A stretch of 64,000 bases of DNA from Lepidodermella squamata. Taxonomy: Eukaryota; Gastrotricha. The stretch is from positions 434,001-498,000 of the forward strand of contig JBLDXI010000007.1 of NCBI GenBank assembly GCA_047495785.1. Reading direction: 5' to 3'. The translations under genes and the position numbers were made by a program. The notes beneath the pieces are model-generated. The model had not been told where the DNA came from, ran no database searches, and saw nothing but the letters and a program-made list of their open reading frames with translations. Below are positions 1 to 13,796 of the stretch, in pieces; the first letter of the stretch is position 1, and every line of letters starts with the position of its first letter.

Positions 1-2418
<2,418 letters not shown>

Positions 2419-2941
2419 ATAGCCGTCCAACTCGAATAGCTGCATGATTGTTGGCCTCTATCTCGTTCGTGCTTGACGACTTCGTAATGCAACGCGTCTT
2501 TTGCTGCTTCTCATTATACCTGGAAAATTTTAGTAGCGATTTGTCTCTCTCTTTCTTATAATTAACCGTGGTCTAGCCACGCAAAACAAAAATTGCGAAA
2601 AAATCATGTGGTCTTTTTTAGCTCATCTTGGTGTTTATTATTTCATCGGTTTTTTTCGATGTCGACAGATCGGAATGACTAAAACTCAACTTATTATTAT
2701 CGCCAACATTATTGTCGTGTATAATTTTCGGTTAACTTCTCTAAAAATAGGGACGTGTCTCGTGTAATCATCAACTGCGCAATGTTCGTTATTCGTCCAT
2801 CTTCTTTTAGTCATTTGTATCTCGTCTGTCTAATTACTATATAATAATTATATGTAATAACCGGAATAATATTATCATGACACGTCAATAAAATATGCGG
2901 TGTTCGTCAATTATTAATTGTGTTTTTGCCATTTTAGAGAA
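2419..2941 (+). promoter_or_regulatory. Mi-2 3' UTR, poly(A) signal and inter-gene spacer
   Basis: No coding sequence. AATAAA lies at 2887-2892, followed by a GU-rich stretch around 2900-2930. A 3' splice-site motif (CCATTTTAG) ends at 2937, only 4 nt before the start codon of the next gene. The 45-nt distance from poly(A) signal to acceptor is what an operon with a trans-spliced downstream gene would show. Confidence 0.6.
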
Positions 2942-4581
2942 ATGTACCAATTTACAAGAGTTGATTTTAACGAGCCGCATTATGAGTTCAATCCTACTCA
3001 TGCAGCCCAGCCCGAAGCACCGGTGGAGAGTGAAATGCTAGTTGGTTACGAAGTGAGTCGTTGAACTACTTCTATTAGTTTAGGCTGAATTATTTTGAAA
3101 TTTTAGAAAGACCGTTTTGCTGCACCAGTCGATGATGAATTCATATGTGCAATATGCCTCGGAGTTCTAAGAAAGCCTATTCAATTACCGTGTGAACACA
3201 TGTTTTGTGATGTAAGTTCGTTCATCTAAAAAATTTATGGGCTGATTTCAGTAACATTTTGCTACAGAATTGCATTAAGAGGTGGCACTTGGATAACAGA
3301 GCGTGTCCAAATTGTCGGCGAGTTGTGAATGGCCTTCAGAACTGCAATCCTCCAAGCCGTGCTGTAAGTTGTCAAATATTCAATTTTTAAGAAGGATCTT
3401 GCATCTTTTCATATTTCAGCTTCTCAGTTTACTCAATAAAATTCCGATTCGATGCTCATTCGTTAACGATGGTTGTAAAGATCTCTTCAATGTTACTAAC
3501 ATCGATCGGCACGAGGTGAAATGTGATTTCCGTCCAGTGGCGTGCCCTCTGCGGGGCTGTTCCGAAACGGTGGCGAAAAGCGCGTTAGCAAGGCACATCG
3601 CTGAATGCAAATTGCGTGCAACTGTTTGCCCGACTTGTGAATTATCGCTTAAAAACAACGAAAGCCATTCGAAGGACGACTGCATCGTCGCCTTAAAACG
3701 CGCTCTCAGAGATTGCGTTGATGTTATCGTATCGAACTCGAATCGCCCTCAGCCTCAAACAACACAACAGCCGGCAGCCGTTCAAGCACCACCTTTAGTC
3801 GTCGGCTTCCCTCATCTGCCCCACTTGCCGCCCGATGGCTATATGCAGCATCAGCATCAACCTCCTACATTTGTGGAGGATCCACCTTATCACATTGTCC
3901 ATAACGTGACCACCGATGAACGTGAGTAAATTTAAACTGAATTTTCTCAATTACTTATTATTTTTCTCGTAGAATCTGATAACACCTCTCACTATGCCGC
4001 AAATGCAACGGCAACCAATGACGATGACGATCGTTCATCGGTATTAAGCTGGGGAGCAGTTGAGTGAGTTGATTTTTTCTGAATATTTTTCGCATGGTTC
4101 ATTCATTTTTATTTGCAGTCAAAACTACGGTGGGAATGTGGAAATCGACTTGACTAGTAATGCATACGAGGTCGAGCAAGATTTCGTTCTCGGTGAAGAG
4201 CTTGATGGCTTGCTAGGTCATCAACCGTATAGTATGGAGGCCACAGATAACTCCGATTCTGATGACGAGGACTCGGCGGGTGAATCTGATGAAAGTGTTG
4301 CGGGGACACATTCGGACGCTATAAGTTGGCATTCAATGGATCGAACCGGCGTTGCAGCCGATACAACCAACGACGAGGGCAACGATGAGTCATTCAACGA
4401 GATTCTTGACGAAAATGATCTAACAACTGGGCACGATGATTCGTTCAATGAAGTTCCCGAAAATGACCACTCCTCCATACCATCGCCAGACGGCTCGGAC
4501 AATAGTCAACCCCTAAACACCAGTGGTTCGGAATCTCGTATGCGTAAACGGAGACGACATCAAACGGACGATTCGTCTTGA
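2942..4581 (+). CDS. RING plus TRAF-type zinc-finger E3 ubiquitin ligase
   Basis: Predicted ubiquitin ligase of about 455 residues. Exons are 2942-3052, 3107-3211, 3268-3363, 3420-3921, 3973-4063 and 4119-4581; all junctions keep frame. A C3HC4 RING finger is split over exons 2-3 (CAICLGVL, PCEHMFCDNC, CPNCRR). Exon 4 holds two Cys/His-rich modules of TRAF/SIAH type (CSFVNDGCKD..H..C and CPLRGCSETV..H..C). The layout is that of NRDP1/RNF41 and related TRAF-like ligases. The C-terminal third is acidic and disordered, with a short repeated DESFNE/DDSFNE motif, and ends in a basic KRRRH patch that may be a nuclear signal. The start ATG sits 4 nt after a splice acceptor. The RING is certain; the substrate is unknown. 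Confidence 0.88.
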
Positions 4582-4669
4582 ACATTCATTGTTATGGATT
4601 TAACTGCTGAAAAATTCGTGCTCTTTCTATAACTATAATTAGAGGTCTTGTTTGTTAAAGAAATCTTAT

Positions 4670-4675
4670 AATAAA
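4670..4675 (+). terminator. poly(A) signal of the RING ligase gene
   Basis: AATAAA about 90 nt after the stop codon, the likely 3' end of the RING gene. The convergent CHMP6 gene has its own signal (TTTATT on the + strand near 4807-4812), so the two 3' ends are about 130 bp apart. Confidence 0.6.
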
Positions 4676-4931
4676 ACAAATTCGGTGTCGGTAAAGTTGC
4701 TCTGTTATATGTAATGTATTTTGTTTATGTTGATACCAACTTCGTTTGTAAACTGATCGCTCGTCAAGCGCTGAAAGAAAATAAAACAAAGCGTTATCAA
4801 AAGAGATTTTTTATTGTCGGTTCATAATCAATACACGACGGTGATCGTGACCACTGCTTTGAAAAATATGAATAAATAGTCTTGATTAGCGATTGAACAA
4901 AAGGAAAGAAGATAAAATTCGAGTTATTGTG

Positions 4932-5620
4932 TCATGCTGTCAGCATAACCCTTTCTTCTTGCTGGTTTGCCTTTTGAGGGCTCGTTTTTGGAACTTCAGG
5001 CAATTTAAGCTCAGGTTCAACTGCATGTGTAGGCACTTCTGGTAGATGATCAGCTATCTGTTCAGCCAGCATTCTTTGGTACTCCTCTTCGACATCTGTT
5101 TCGTCCGCAGTAGTCAGATTTCCCGATAAAATAGCACCGACTTCGCGTTGGAACTCCATCGCCTCACGCGTCTCATCCATTACACGCTGCACATCCTCGA
5201 TGTTCATAGCTGTCTGTAGCTTCTTCAACATAGCATTGCCCTCTTTCAAGCCTTGAACGACTTCTTTTTGCAGTTGGGCCAAATCGATGGTTTCTATCAT
5301 GTGTTCGATATTCTCCAATTCCCCTTGAGCATTAGAGTGGAGTCTTTCAAGGAATTTCTTCTTTCGAAGAAGCAGTTTTGCCAAGTCAATTTTCTTCTGA
5401 GCTAATAGGTTTCCCGCGGCCGTGCGGTCTCGATCCATCTGCCCTTCGAGCCGTTTGATGTACTGCTGTAATTTATCACGAACCTGCTTGAGCTCCTAAA
5501 ATTTATCAATCCAATTACCGCATTTTCGCAATATGTCACCATTGAACTTACCAGAATTTGCATGTCTGTATCGGTAACCTTAGGTTTGGGCGGATGCTTC
5601 TTGCCAAATAAGTTGCCCAT
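4932..5620 (-). CDS. CHMP6: ESCRT-III subunit CHMP6/Vps20
   Basis: Charged multivesicular body protein 6, which nucleates ESCRT-III on endosomes during cargo sorting. Exons on the minus strand are 5620-5552 and 5495-4932 (56-bp intron), giving 210 residues; the family is about 200. The N-terminus is MGNLFGKK, with Gly2 in a myristoylation context, as in CHMP6. The Snf7 core is a basic N-terminal helix pair followed by an acidic C-terminal half. Two LPEVP motifs near the C-terminus match the core of the MIM2 element by which CHMP6 binds the Vps4 MIT domain; human CHMP6 has one, as I recall, so the duplication may be a local feature. Transcription converges on the RING ligase. Confidence 0.93.
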
Positions 5621-7519
5621 CTTGACTTTAACAGATCTATTAGAAAATCGAGAGGTTCAATATGTAACTCATCACCAAGTGATCTATTAGCAGTAAAAAC
5701 TAAAAGCAGCTGAATCAGTCTTTCAATTTGTTCAACACCCTGACTCCCTCGTTCAAACCGATGTGAAATGGGGTGTGTTAGCAGCCACGAAATTATCGAC
5801 GCCACAGGAGGGCAGTGCATTTGAGAAAGTTGAAATGGAAAATTAGAAAAAATTAATGAGGTCATGGATGCAGTACTCGGATGGACAGGGAGCCGATCAC
5901 CAGCGGGTAGGAAACAAGCGCATCATCAAGCGCATTGATGGCTTTTACACCTTACAACCGTATATTGCGATTTAACAATGCGACTTCGACTGGGAAAACC
6001 CGTGTCATCAATTCCCAAGTATTCAGGGTCAGGTTTGAACTTGGAACAATGTGCAACGGAGTACGAAAAATGTTTCAAAGAAAACGGTGTGACCCACTAT
6101 GAAACCTACTTGTTGCTTGAGCTCGACGACGATTTCCAGTAGATGCGGGGTCTTTCCGCTAACTCGCGGACGAAACGGCCTGTCTGACAACTTCGCGCCA
6201 CCGATAACCACATAGGGTTAACGTTGTAATATTGTAGGGTGTATTATCAGCTTCCATTATCCGATCAGTAGCTGATCACTGTATTCGGCGTTATGCTTGA
6301 AAATTTCGATAAGTTAGATGAGTTTTCGCTGCGAAAGCATTGAGGCCAACTTATTTCTCAAAACAAGGGAAGGCGCATCTCAAAAAAGTGCCATCAAACA
6401 TACTCAGAAATTTTACTTAACAACCCTGAACCCGAATTCCTTCAAACCTCCGAGGCGCATCTGCTCTCCCACCAGTCGTCGAGAAAGCTGAAAACGATGA
6501 CCCGAAGACTGCCAAGATCGCGGCGATGATTCAACCATCTGGAAAACATTGCTTATTCCATTTTCACATATATTATTTTTGTAAATAATACGCAGTGAGC
6601 CGTTATTACTATTAAAAGCTATCAGTCACGCGGCATAGTAGTTTTTTCCAAAAATGTTTTCGCTCTTTTTCGCGTTTTGCGTTTTCCTTTGAGCCTGCCC
6701 CCTCAGCTCTCGCCGTTTGCTCCCCTTTGCCTTGCTTCCACGTGAGGTTAAGCACCTTAGTTCTTGCAGCTAGTTTTTGTTTTCTATCTTCTATTCGGAG
6801 ACATAGCCAGGTGTTTAGCGGCAAGTGAAGCCCTATCGAGTATTAAATCTAGTGCTCGAGTTTCAACGTGTTTAATGTTGAAGGCTTAGAGCACGGACGA
6901 TCGAATTATGGTCGTTTCAGCAGACCAGGAATCCGTAGCCCGAGATACTCAATCAGAATTGTTGAAAGTTGTTCGCCCAATTCAACTCAACTCGTACCGT
7001 GCCGAACGGGACCGAACCATTTAAAACAAACTGTCATTTCAGCTAGAAGTGTAAATATCTAGTTAGATAGAGCATTACTGACTTGACTTGACTTGATACT
7101 TATAAGCATTCTATAGTATTGCATGCCGATGAACATAATACAAATCTGCCGGCCTGACTTTGTGCTTTGTGCTTCATATGCATAGATCATACCATATATA
7201 TTAACCTACAACACGTTCAAATACATTTCAAATACATTTCCATCGCATGGAACGCATGGTTGGCCATCATGGTTGCATGATTGCAAGTTTCGTCTTAGGA
7301 AACTTAAATTCTTTAAGTAGCGATTCTTAACAGGCTAGCACATTAACATTAGTCGGTGTTCTAACATCAATTTTTCTGGACGCTACGCACGTTTTCACAT
7401 AATTTAAAGTCTACTAAGCAGCGTAAACTGCTATGCAGTAAATTTATAGCTAAACGTGCGTGAATTGCTTATAGGTTTATTTCAGTTAGAGTCGTTGATT
7501 CTTGAAGTTATTCGAGTTA
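5621..7519. other. intergenic region with possible small ORFs
   Basis: 1.9 kb between the divergent CHMP6 and ankyrin genes. Most of it shows no clear coding signal. Two short + strand ORFs lie close together at 5868-5975 (35 codons) and 5978-6142 (54 codons); their amino-acid composition looks protein-like, but I recognise no family. A short GACTT tandem repeat is at about 7080-7095. A strong acceptor-like motif (TTTATTTCAG) ends at 7485, 34 nt before the next gene's ATG. Nothing else is supportable. Confidence 0.35.
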
Positions 7520-8629
7520 ATGGAACACGAGTCATTACTCACCGCTATTCAGTCGAATGCAATCGATGAAATTTTGGTTCTTCTCGAGAAAGGAGTAAAC
7601 CCATGTGAAATCTTCAAGGATAACAATCGTCATCCTACTGCGATTCACTTCGCCGTGCACGTCCGAAATTCGAAAATCCTGTCGTTACTCTTAAGCGTCT
7701 GCAAAGAAGCAGAGTTACAGGCAGCTTTATGTACGCCGTTTTCCGGTTTCGATAGCCCTCTGCATTTTGCAATCTCACGTCTTGACGTTGAAACTGTGAG
7801 GTTATTGCTTTCTTATGGAGCTGATCCCAATTTAATAGTTACTAAAGCCTCTGGAACAACACCTCTGATGTCTATCCCTAATTTTGTTGTCGAAGAATCA
7901 AAGGAGAGAACCAGACGTTTCGAAATGATTTCACTTCTATTCGAATTTGGTGCTGACCCCGACTTGCCATCTAAATCAAGAGAAACTCCTCTTCACCTTC
8001 TTGCTCATCTAGCTAGCGCAGATCCAGATTCAGCCTCTCTTCTTTTGGATAAAGCATCTTCTGCATCATACACTGAACTAGGCTCAGATGATTCTCCGCC
8101 GTTTTCTCAAACTCCACTGGCTGCCTCAGTACGATCTCTTTGTGGGCTGTTCAGTGGGATGGTTATAAGTGGTACAACCGAGGTTTCAACAAAAGAGAGA
8201 ATTCGTGCTCATCGAATTGTAAAATTTGCAATTTTGCCCTTGATGCGGAATGGAGCGATTGCTCAACCCGATTTATTTTCTACCTCTTTCGACATTGTTC
8301 GAATCTCATTATCTCATGCGTTACTCAGTGGTGTGCTATCAGATAAACATCGTTATTATTTTTTGAACTTGTTGATTGCTGCTCGCTTGAAGAGTGATAT
8401 TGATTTCTACTCGCTACCTTTTCGTATTCACACGCAGTTTCCAGATTATTTTTTCGACTTGCTGACTTGTTTACGCAAATTATTTCCGTTGAAATTACAA
8501 GACATGTGTCGAAATGCAATTTTAAAACAACTGACCTCAGACCCTAAGCTGCGTAATCAACATTTATCTCGCCTGCCATTGCCTCCAGTTTTGATCTCAT
8601 ATTTACGATTTGAAGAGTTTGATATTTGA
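7520..8629 (+). CDS. ankyrin-repeat protein with C-terminal SOCS box (ASB-like)
   Basis: Uninterrupted frame of 369 residues from the first ATG at 7520; the frame is open upstream but has no earlier ATG, and a splice acceptor ends at 7485. The N-terminal half contains ankyrin repeats, visible as helix-turn motifs ending SPLHFAI..DVETVRLLLSYGADPN and TPLHLLAHLA. The final 45 residues (KLQDMCRNAIL, then LPLPPVLISYLRF) have the BC-box and LPLP pattern of a SOCS box, which recruits Elongin B/C and Cullin 5. By family it would be a substrate adaptor for a CRL5 ubiquitin ligase. The middle segment is divergent and the substrate cannot be inferred. No introns, unlike most neighbours. Confidence 0.8.
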   Translation: MEHESLLTAIQSNAIDEILVLLEKGVNPCEIFKDNNRHPTAIHFAVHVRNSKILSLLLSVCKEAELQAALCTPFSGFDSPLHFAISRLDVETVRLLLSYGADPNLIVTKASGTTPLMSIPNFVVEESKERTRRFEMISLLFEFGADPDLPSKSRETPLHLLAHLASADPDSASLLLDKASSASYTELGSDDSPPFSQTPLAASVRSLCGLFSGMVISGTTEVSTKERIRAHRIVKFAILPLMRNGAIAQPDLFSTSFDIVRISLSHALLSGVLSDKHRYYFLNLLIAARLKSDIDFYSLPFRIHTQFPDYFFDLLTCLRKLFPLKLQDMCRNAILKQLTSDPKLRNQHLSRLPLPPVLISYLRFEEFDI

Positions 8630-8689
8630 TTGCAGTAAACAATTTATTTGTGTAATCAATTTATTTGTTTGATTAGGGCTTGATTAAAA

Positions 8690-9226
8690 ATGGGTACTTA
8701 CAGCAATATTGCCATTAAAGTTGGCATGGTGATGGCTGTAGTCCTGTTTGCCTCACTTCAATACAGTAAGTTGGGATGGTCTGGTGGTTTTTCTAGCGTT
8801 GTTTCATTTGTTGTTTCCTGTTTAGGTTCCGGCTTGAAATGCTTCATTTGCAATTCGCATTACGACCCTGGCTGCGCTGACTGGTTCAACAACTTCACGT
8901 ACCCAATGAAAGACTGCGCGATGTACGGCAAGCCCAATGCCACGCTGTGTCGAAAAATGGTAATCGAAGCGTTTTACGACGGCGATTGGCGTTGGAGGTA
9001 CCATAGAGAGTGCGCTAATCACGGCGAAGTCGGCCCTTTCGACGGTCGTCTGTGCCACGACAGAGTCGGCACTTTCCGCGTCAAAGTTCGCTATTGCCAC
9101 TGCAACAACAAGGAGGGCTGTAATACCGGCGCTTACTTCCTTCCCTCAGCGCTAGGGTCTTACATGATACCACTGCTACTAGGACTTTTATTCCTTTCGA
9201 GTCCGTGGACTGTTGCGAATTTCTAG
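8690..9226 (+). CDS. secreted GPI-anchored Ly6/uPAR-like protein (quiver/sleepless type)
   Basis: About 158 residues from exons 8690-8765 and 8826-9226. The 60-bp intron has no stop and is a multiple of three, so an unspliced read adds 20 residues; GTAAGT and TTTAG borders and the signal-peptide junction favour splicing. It has an N-terminal hydrophobic signal (AVVLFASLQYS), then a three-finger domain beginning LKCFICNS with about ten cysteines and ending CHCNNKEGCN, the Ly6 signature. A C-terminal hydrophobic tail after a small-residue stretch suggests a GPI anchor. The C..C..DC..C.KM..R.C..C...YCHC..CN order resembles insect quiver/sleepless and boudin-like proteins, some of which modulate ion channels or cell junctions. 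The specific role is unknown. Confidence 0.8.
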   Translation: MGTYSNIAIKVGMVMAVVLFASLQYSKLGWSGGFSSVVSFVVSCLGSGLKCFICNSHYDPGCADWFNNFTYPMKDCAMYGKPNATLCRKMVIEAFYDGDWRWRYHRECANHGEVGPFDGRLCHDRVGTFRVKVRYCHCNNKEGCNTGAYFLPSALGSYMIPLLLGLLFLSSPWTVANF

Positions 9227-10434
9227 TTTTTTTGATGATTTTGATTGATTATGTTTGGTTTTTTTACTTCCTTCGGAAATGGTTGTGACCACTTGTTGCC
9301 ACGGTTGTGGATATAAGCATAAAGTCTGCTCTTTTTACCAAAAGAAATTTATTACTATTCATGTTTTAATCGCAGCTGAAAGCCTTCCCTGTAAATAAGG
9401 CAGGTTTATTGATAATACTGCACCGGAAATCATGGTTGTGACGCATTAAATGATAAATCGCCAATAAGTTGTGCTTTTTTACATTCGAGCTTCAAAATTT
9501 GTATAAAAACTGTAAGCTGACTGACAATATTTGATCAATTTTAATGTTGAAATTCCGATTCAAAGTGGTTGTGAATACAAATGTTGCTTCCTTAACTGTA
9601 TATTAATGGCTTGTTAATGTTTATTCGATCATTGTTATTTACTATGCTTGGCATTTACTGGATATTTTTAACGTTTTTAAAAGTAAAACTGAATCACGAT
9701 ACATACCGAGTGTTTTTTTTCACGCGAAGTATCCAGAATACAGTAGCTGTTTGCCAGGTTAGAAACCGGCGCGCTAAAATTTAAAATGGGAATGAACCGG
9801 CGAAAGAGTTCGAAAAAAATATGCTCAAGTTATGATAGCGCTGTAACCCAGAAATTCATAGTCAGGGCCTACTTGTTTTTACCAGTTGAATTGCCCTGCT
9901 GCTCTTAATCATTTGTCATTGTTGTCATTGTTCAATTCGAAACGGCACGACGGTTTAAAGTCAAAATATAGAGGTCTATAGGAGTCTAGGTTACCAATAA
10001 ATCAGCCAAAAATAAAGGTAAAATCGTCCAGACTTGCGGAAACCAGCATTCGATAGCCCAAGAATTCTTCTAACAAAATGTTTGTTGCTGATTTTTTTTC
10101 TAAATCTTTTTCTAAAAATGCACCTGGGTGGCAAAAGTAGGGAAAGTGACCGAATTTAGGGCGCAATGCTCTACTTCTAGCGATTATGATAACAAGCCGA
10201 ATATTGTTTGAGTTGGAATTTCATGGAACAGTCGAACGCTTCGGAGGTATGCGAAAGAATTGCTCGAATATTGGAAAATGGCTTTTTTCGGTCAGCGGTC
10301 AGTGTTAGTCCTGTTTTGCTGCTAGGCTATTCAGCTGCCCTGATCATCGGCGAGTTTATTTATTTCTCACGTTCAAATATGTTATTATATTTTATTTCGC
10401 TTTTCTCATCCTGTAAAATCGTTAATTTTAATGG
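9227..10434. other. intergenic, no recognised feature
   Basis: 1.2 kb between the Ly6 gene and the histone cluster. AT-rich, with stops in all frames. It probably holds the Ly6 3' UTR. No repeat, tRNA or conserved ORF seen. Confidence 0.5.
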
Positions 10435-10473
10435 AACACTGTTGCAACAACTTGTGGCCCTGAAAAGGGCCGG
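10435..10473 (-). terminator. histone H3 mRNA 3' stem-loop and downstream element
   Basis: On the minus strand a 6-bp stem with a TTTC loop (10456-10471, GGCCCT/AGGGCC) is followed by ACAAGTTGTTGCAACAGTGTT. This is the replication-dependent histone 3' end processing signal, 57 nt after the H3 stop. The whole 39 nt is identical in all four histone genes of the cluster. Confidence 0.93.
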
Positions 10474-10530
10474 TCGGTACGCCTACTTGATGGCAGTAGA
10501 GGCGATTTTGTTCAGTAGTCAACTGGTGGT

Positions 10531-11543
<1,013 letters not shown>

Positions 11544-11614
11544 GAGCTTTGTTCCTGATTCGAGTTTTCGATTAGTCACCCGACCAACGGTGACGACATC
11601 AAACAGCCAACTAA

Positions 11615-11653
11615 CCGGCCCTTTTCAGGGCCACAAGTTGTTGCAACAGTGTT
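11615..11653 (+). terminator. histone H4 mRNA 3' stem-loop and downstream element
   Basis: Stem-loop at 11617-11632 and the same ACAAGTTGTTGCAACAG downstream sequence as in H3, H2B and H2A; 71 nt after the H4 stop. Confidence 0.93.
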
Positions 11654-12599
11654 GAATTTTGAGAACATAATTATTGCAAATAAAAGATTTTATCTGTGTT
11701 TCAGCTGTTTTTCCACAACAAACGCGGTATACGGCAGTGTATGAGGTATTGGAAACAAGGTAGTCAGCAGCGTGAAATTTAAACGAAATGAATTATCAAA
11801 GTACCCAATAATTACCCACAGCATTTCAGGTGCCTAAAGCTGCTGAAATCGGTAACGCATCAACCAAGTCCTAAGTGTAAACCAGCCACCATCGGGTGTC
11901 TTCGTTAAAGAAAACAGTCGAATTTTATCGTAACATCTCCGAGTATGGAAAAATTGGATATTAGTATAAGTCAAGGAATGTTCCTGTCGAAAAATATGAT
12001 GAGAGAAGACCAATTTTGATAAAAGTGTACGACACCGCCACTGTTCCGGCCAATTGAACCTTACCACGTTAGAGATTTCATTCCGTAATTAAATATTGAC
12101 AAAATCAACAAAATTAGAAAAACATCAAAACCTTCTTCAGAAAAAGCATGTTCTTCGTAACAAAGCAGTCTAGTTATTCAGCATCCTCGCCCGTCGTCGA
12201 CGTCCCGCAATGGCAATTGCTGTCGAGGACAAATCATAGGAACATTGTCATTTCGTTACCTGTTATTGTGCTTTGTTTCCGTAATACTGAAGTCGGAGAA
12301 ATATTATATTATTGATCACTTGATTAACCGGATGGAGACGTGATTTAAAGAAGTGATTTCATAATTATTATTTTTTGCTGTAAGTAGAAAAAAGCAGCGG
12401 AAACGTGGGCTATTGATTTTTGGAAAATTCTTCTTTCGCTCTTTCGCTTCCTGTATTTTGTGCGTATCAGAAGTTTGAGTACCTCCGGTTTGAAATGAAA
12501 ATTGCTGGTCTCTTTGCATTCTTGCCATGGATATATAGGGAACCATGCCAGCTACATCTACCTATAACCTGATATTTATTTGGTAGCCTAAAATGATAA
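11654..12599. other. spacer between the two histone gene pairs
   Basis: About 950 bp between the facing 3' ends of H4 and H2B. No H1 or other histone gene, and no ORF that looks coding. An AATAAA at about 11679-11684, just after the H4 element, could give a fallback polyadenylated form. Confidence 0.5.
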
Positions 12600-12638
12600 A
12601 ACACTGTTGCAACAACTTGTGGCCCTGAAAAGGGCCGG
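12600..12638 (-). terminator. histone H2B mRNA 3' stem-loop and downstream element
   Basis: Minus-strand copy of the conserved 39-nt element; stem-loop at 12621-12636, 42 nt after the H2B stop. Confidence 0.93.
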
Positions 12639-12680
12639 TTCGGATGTGAGAAGACGACTGATGACGGTGTCTTCTAGCGC

Positions 12681-13055
12681 TTATTTCGAGCTGGTGTACT
12701 TGGTAACGGCCTTGGTACCCTCCGAGACGGCGTGCTTAGCGAGCTCACCAGGCAGGAGAAGGCGAACGGCTGTTTGTACCTCTCGGCTGCTGATGGTGGC
12801 CTTCTTGTTGTAGTGAGCCAGGCGCGACGACTCTAGGGCGATGCGCTCGAAGATGTCGTTGACGAACGAGTTCATGATAGCCATGGCCTTGCCGGAGATG
12901 CCGGTGTCCGGGTGGACTTGCTTCAACACCTTGTAGATGTAGATGTTGTACGACTCGCGGCGGCGATGACGCTTCTTCTTCTCGCCGGCGGTCTTCGGCT
13001 TCGCGGCCTTCTTCGAACCTTTCGACGCGACTTTACCAGTAACTTTAGGCGACAT
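12681..13055 (-). CDS. H2B: histone H2B
   Basis: Complete intronless 124-residue H2B with a divergent Lys-rich tail ([19 protein letters not shown]) and a conserved histone fold ending [12 protein letters not shown]. The fold has some less usual residues ([25 protein letters not shown]). Divergent from H2A; a minus-strand TATAAATA lies at 13128-13135. Confidence 0.97.
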   Translation of the reverse strand: MSPKVTGKVASKGSKKAAKPKTAGEKKKRHRRRESYNIYIYKVLKQVHPDTGISGKAMAIMNSFVNDIFERIALESSRLAHYNKKATISSREVQTAVRLLLPGELAKHAVSEGTKAVTKYTSSK

Positions 13056-13321
13056 TGTTGTAGAGTGGTGATACTAGAGCGAAAATGATTGAACTTTCCG
13101 AACAATCAGCTCGTCGTTTTCGGGCGATATTTATAGGCCATGAGGTCACACGTGCGCTGATTATTCGGTCACACACAATTGTAGGTCACACGTGGCAGAG
13201 TGAACTCGTGCCATCAAATTTTCCCGCCATTTTCGCCTATTTAACCCGTGGATTATCTGCTTCAAATTTGTTCGTGCTCAGTTTTAACTTTTGCATTACT
13301 ACCATCAATTCAACTCTGACA
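13056..13321. promoter_or_regulatory. bidirectional H2B/H2A promoter with repeated GGTCACACGTG
   Basis: 266 bp between start codons. The H2B TATA element is at 13128-13135 (minus) and TATTTAA for H2A is at 13238-13244. Between them are three copies of a GGTCACACGTG-like motif at 13144-13154, 13167-13177 (variant, ...ACACA) and 13184-13194. Two contain CACGTG, an E-box. Confidence 0.7.
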
Positions 13322-13765
13322 ATGTCTGCTCCAGCTGCTGGTCGTGGTAAGGGTGGCAAGGCCAACCGTCAGAAGGCCAAGACCAAGTCGTCCCGAGCCG
13401 GTCTTCAATTCCCGGTCGGTCGTATTACCCGTCTGTTGAAGCGCGGTAACTACGCCGAGCGTGTCGGAGCCGGAGCGCCCGTCTACCTAGCTGCTGTTAT
13501 GGAGTACCTGGCTGCTGAAGTCCTCGAGTTGGCCGGCAACGCCGCTCGCGACAACAAGAAGACGCGTATCGTGCCTCGCCACATCCAACTGGCGATCCGC
13601 AACGACGAGGAGTTGAACAAACTGCTGTCTCACGTCACGATCGCTCAAGGTGGTGTTCTGCCCAACATCCAGACCGTCTTGCTGCCCAAGAAGTCGGCCG
13701 AGGCGCCCGCCGCCAAGCCGGCTTCTGGTGGCAAGAAGAAGGCCGCCGCTAGCCAGTCCCAGTAG
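13322..13765 (+). CDS. H2A: histone H2A with C-terminal SQ dipeptides
   Basis: Complete intronless 147-residue H2A, longer than the common 124-130. The fold is canonical ([20 protein letters not shown], acidic patch NDEELNKLL). The tail after LLPKKS is extended, Ala/Lys-rich and ends SQSQ (residues 144-147). H2A.X proteins end in SQ(E/D)-aromatic or aliphatic; here two SQ sites are present but the acidic and hydrophobic residues are not. The gene has the replication-dependent 3' element, so an S-phase H2A may double as the damage-responsive form. The in-frame ATG at 13085 upstream overlaps the promoter and is not used here. Confidence 0.96.
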   Translation: MSAPAAGRGKGGKANRQKAKTKSSRAGLQFPVGRITRLLKRGNYAERVGAGAPVYLAAVMEYLAAEVLELAGNAARDNKKTRIVPRHIQLAIRNDEELNKLLSHVTIAQGGVLPNIQTVLLPKKSAEAPAAKPASGGKKKAAASQSQ

Positions 13766-13796
13766 ACGACGCCCATCTTTCGTCTACAAGCATGAA

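Noticed and set aside
8766-8825. Reading the Ly6 intron as coding (in-frame, no stop)
   Set aside because: GTAAGT...TTTAG borders and the clean signal-peptide to LKCFIC junction after splicing favour an intron.
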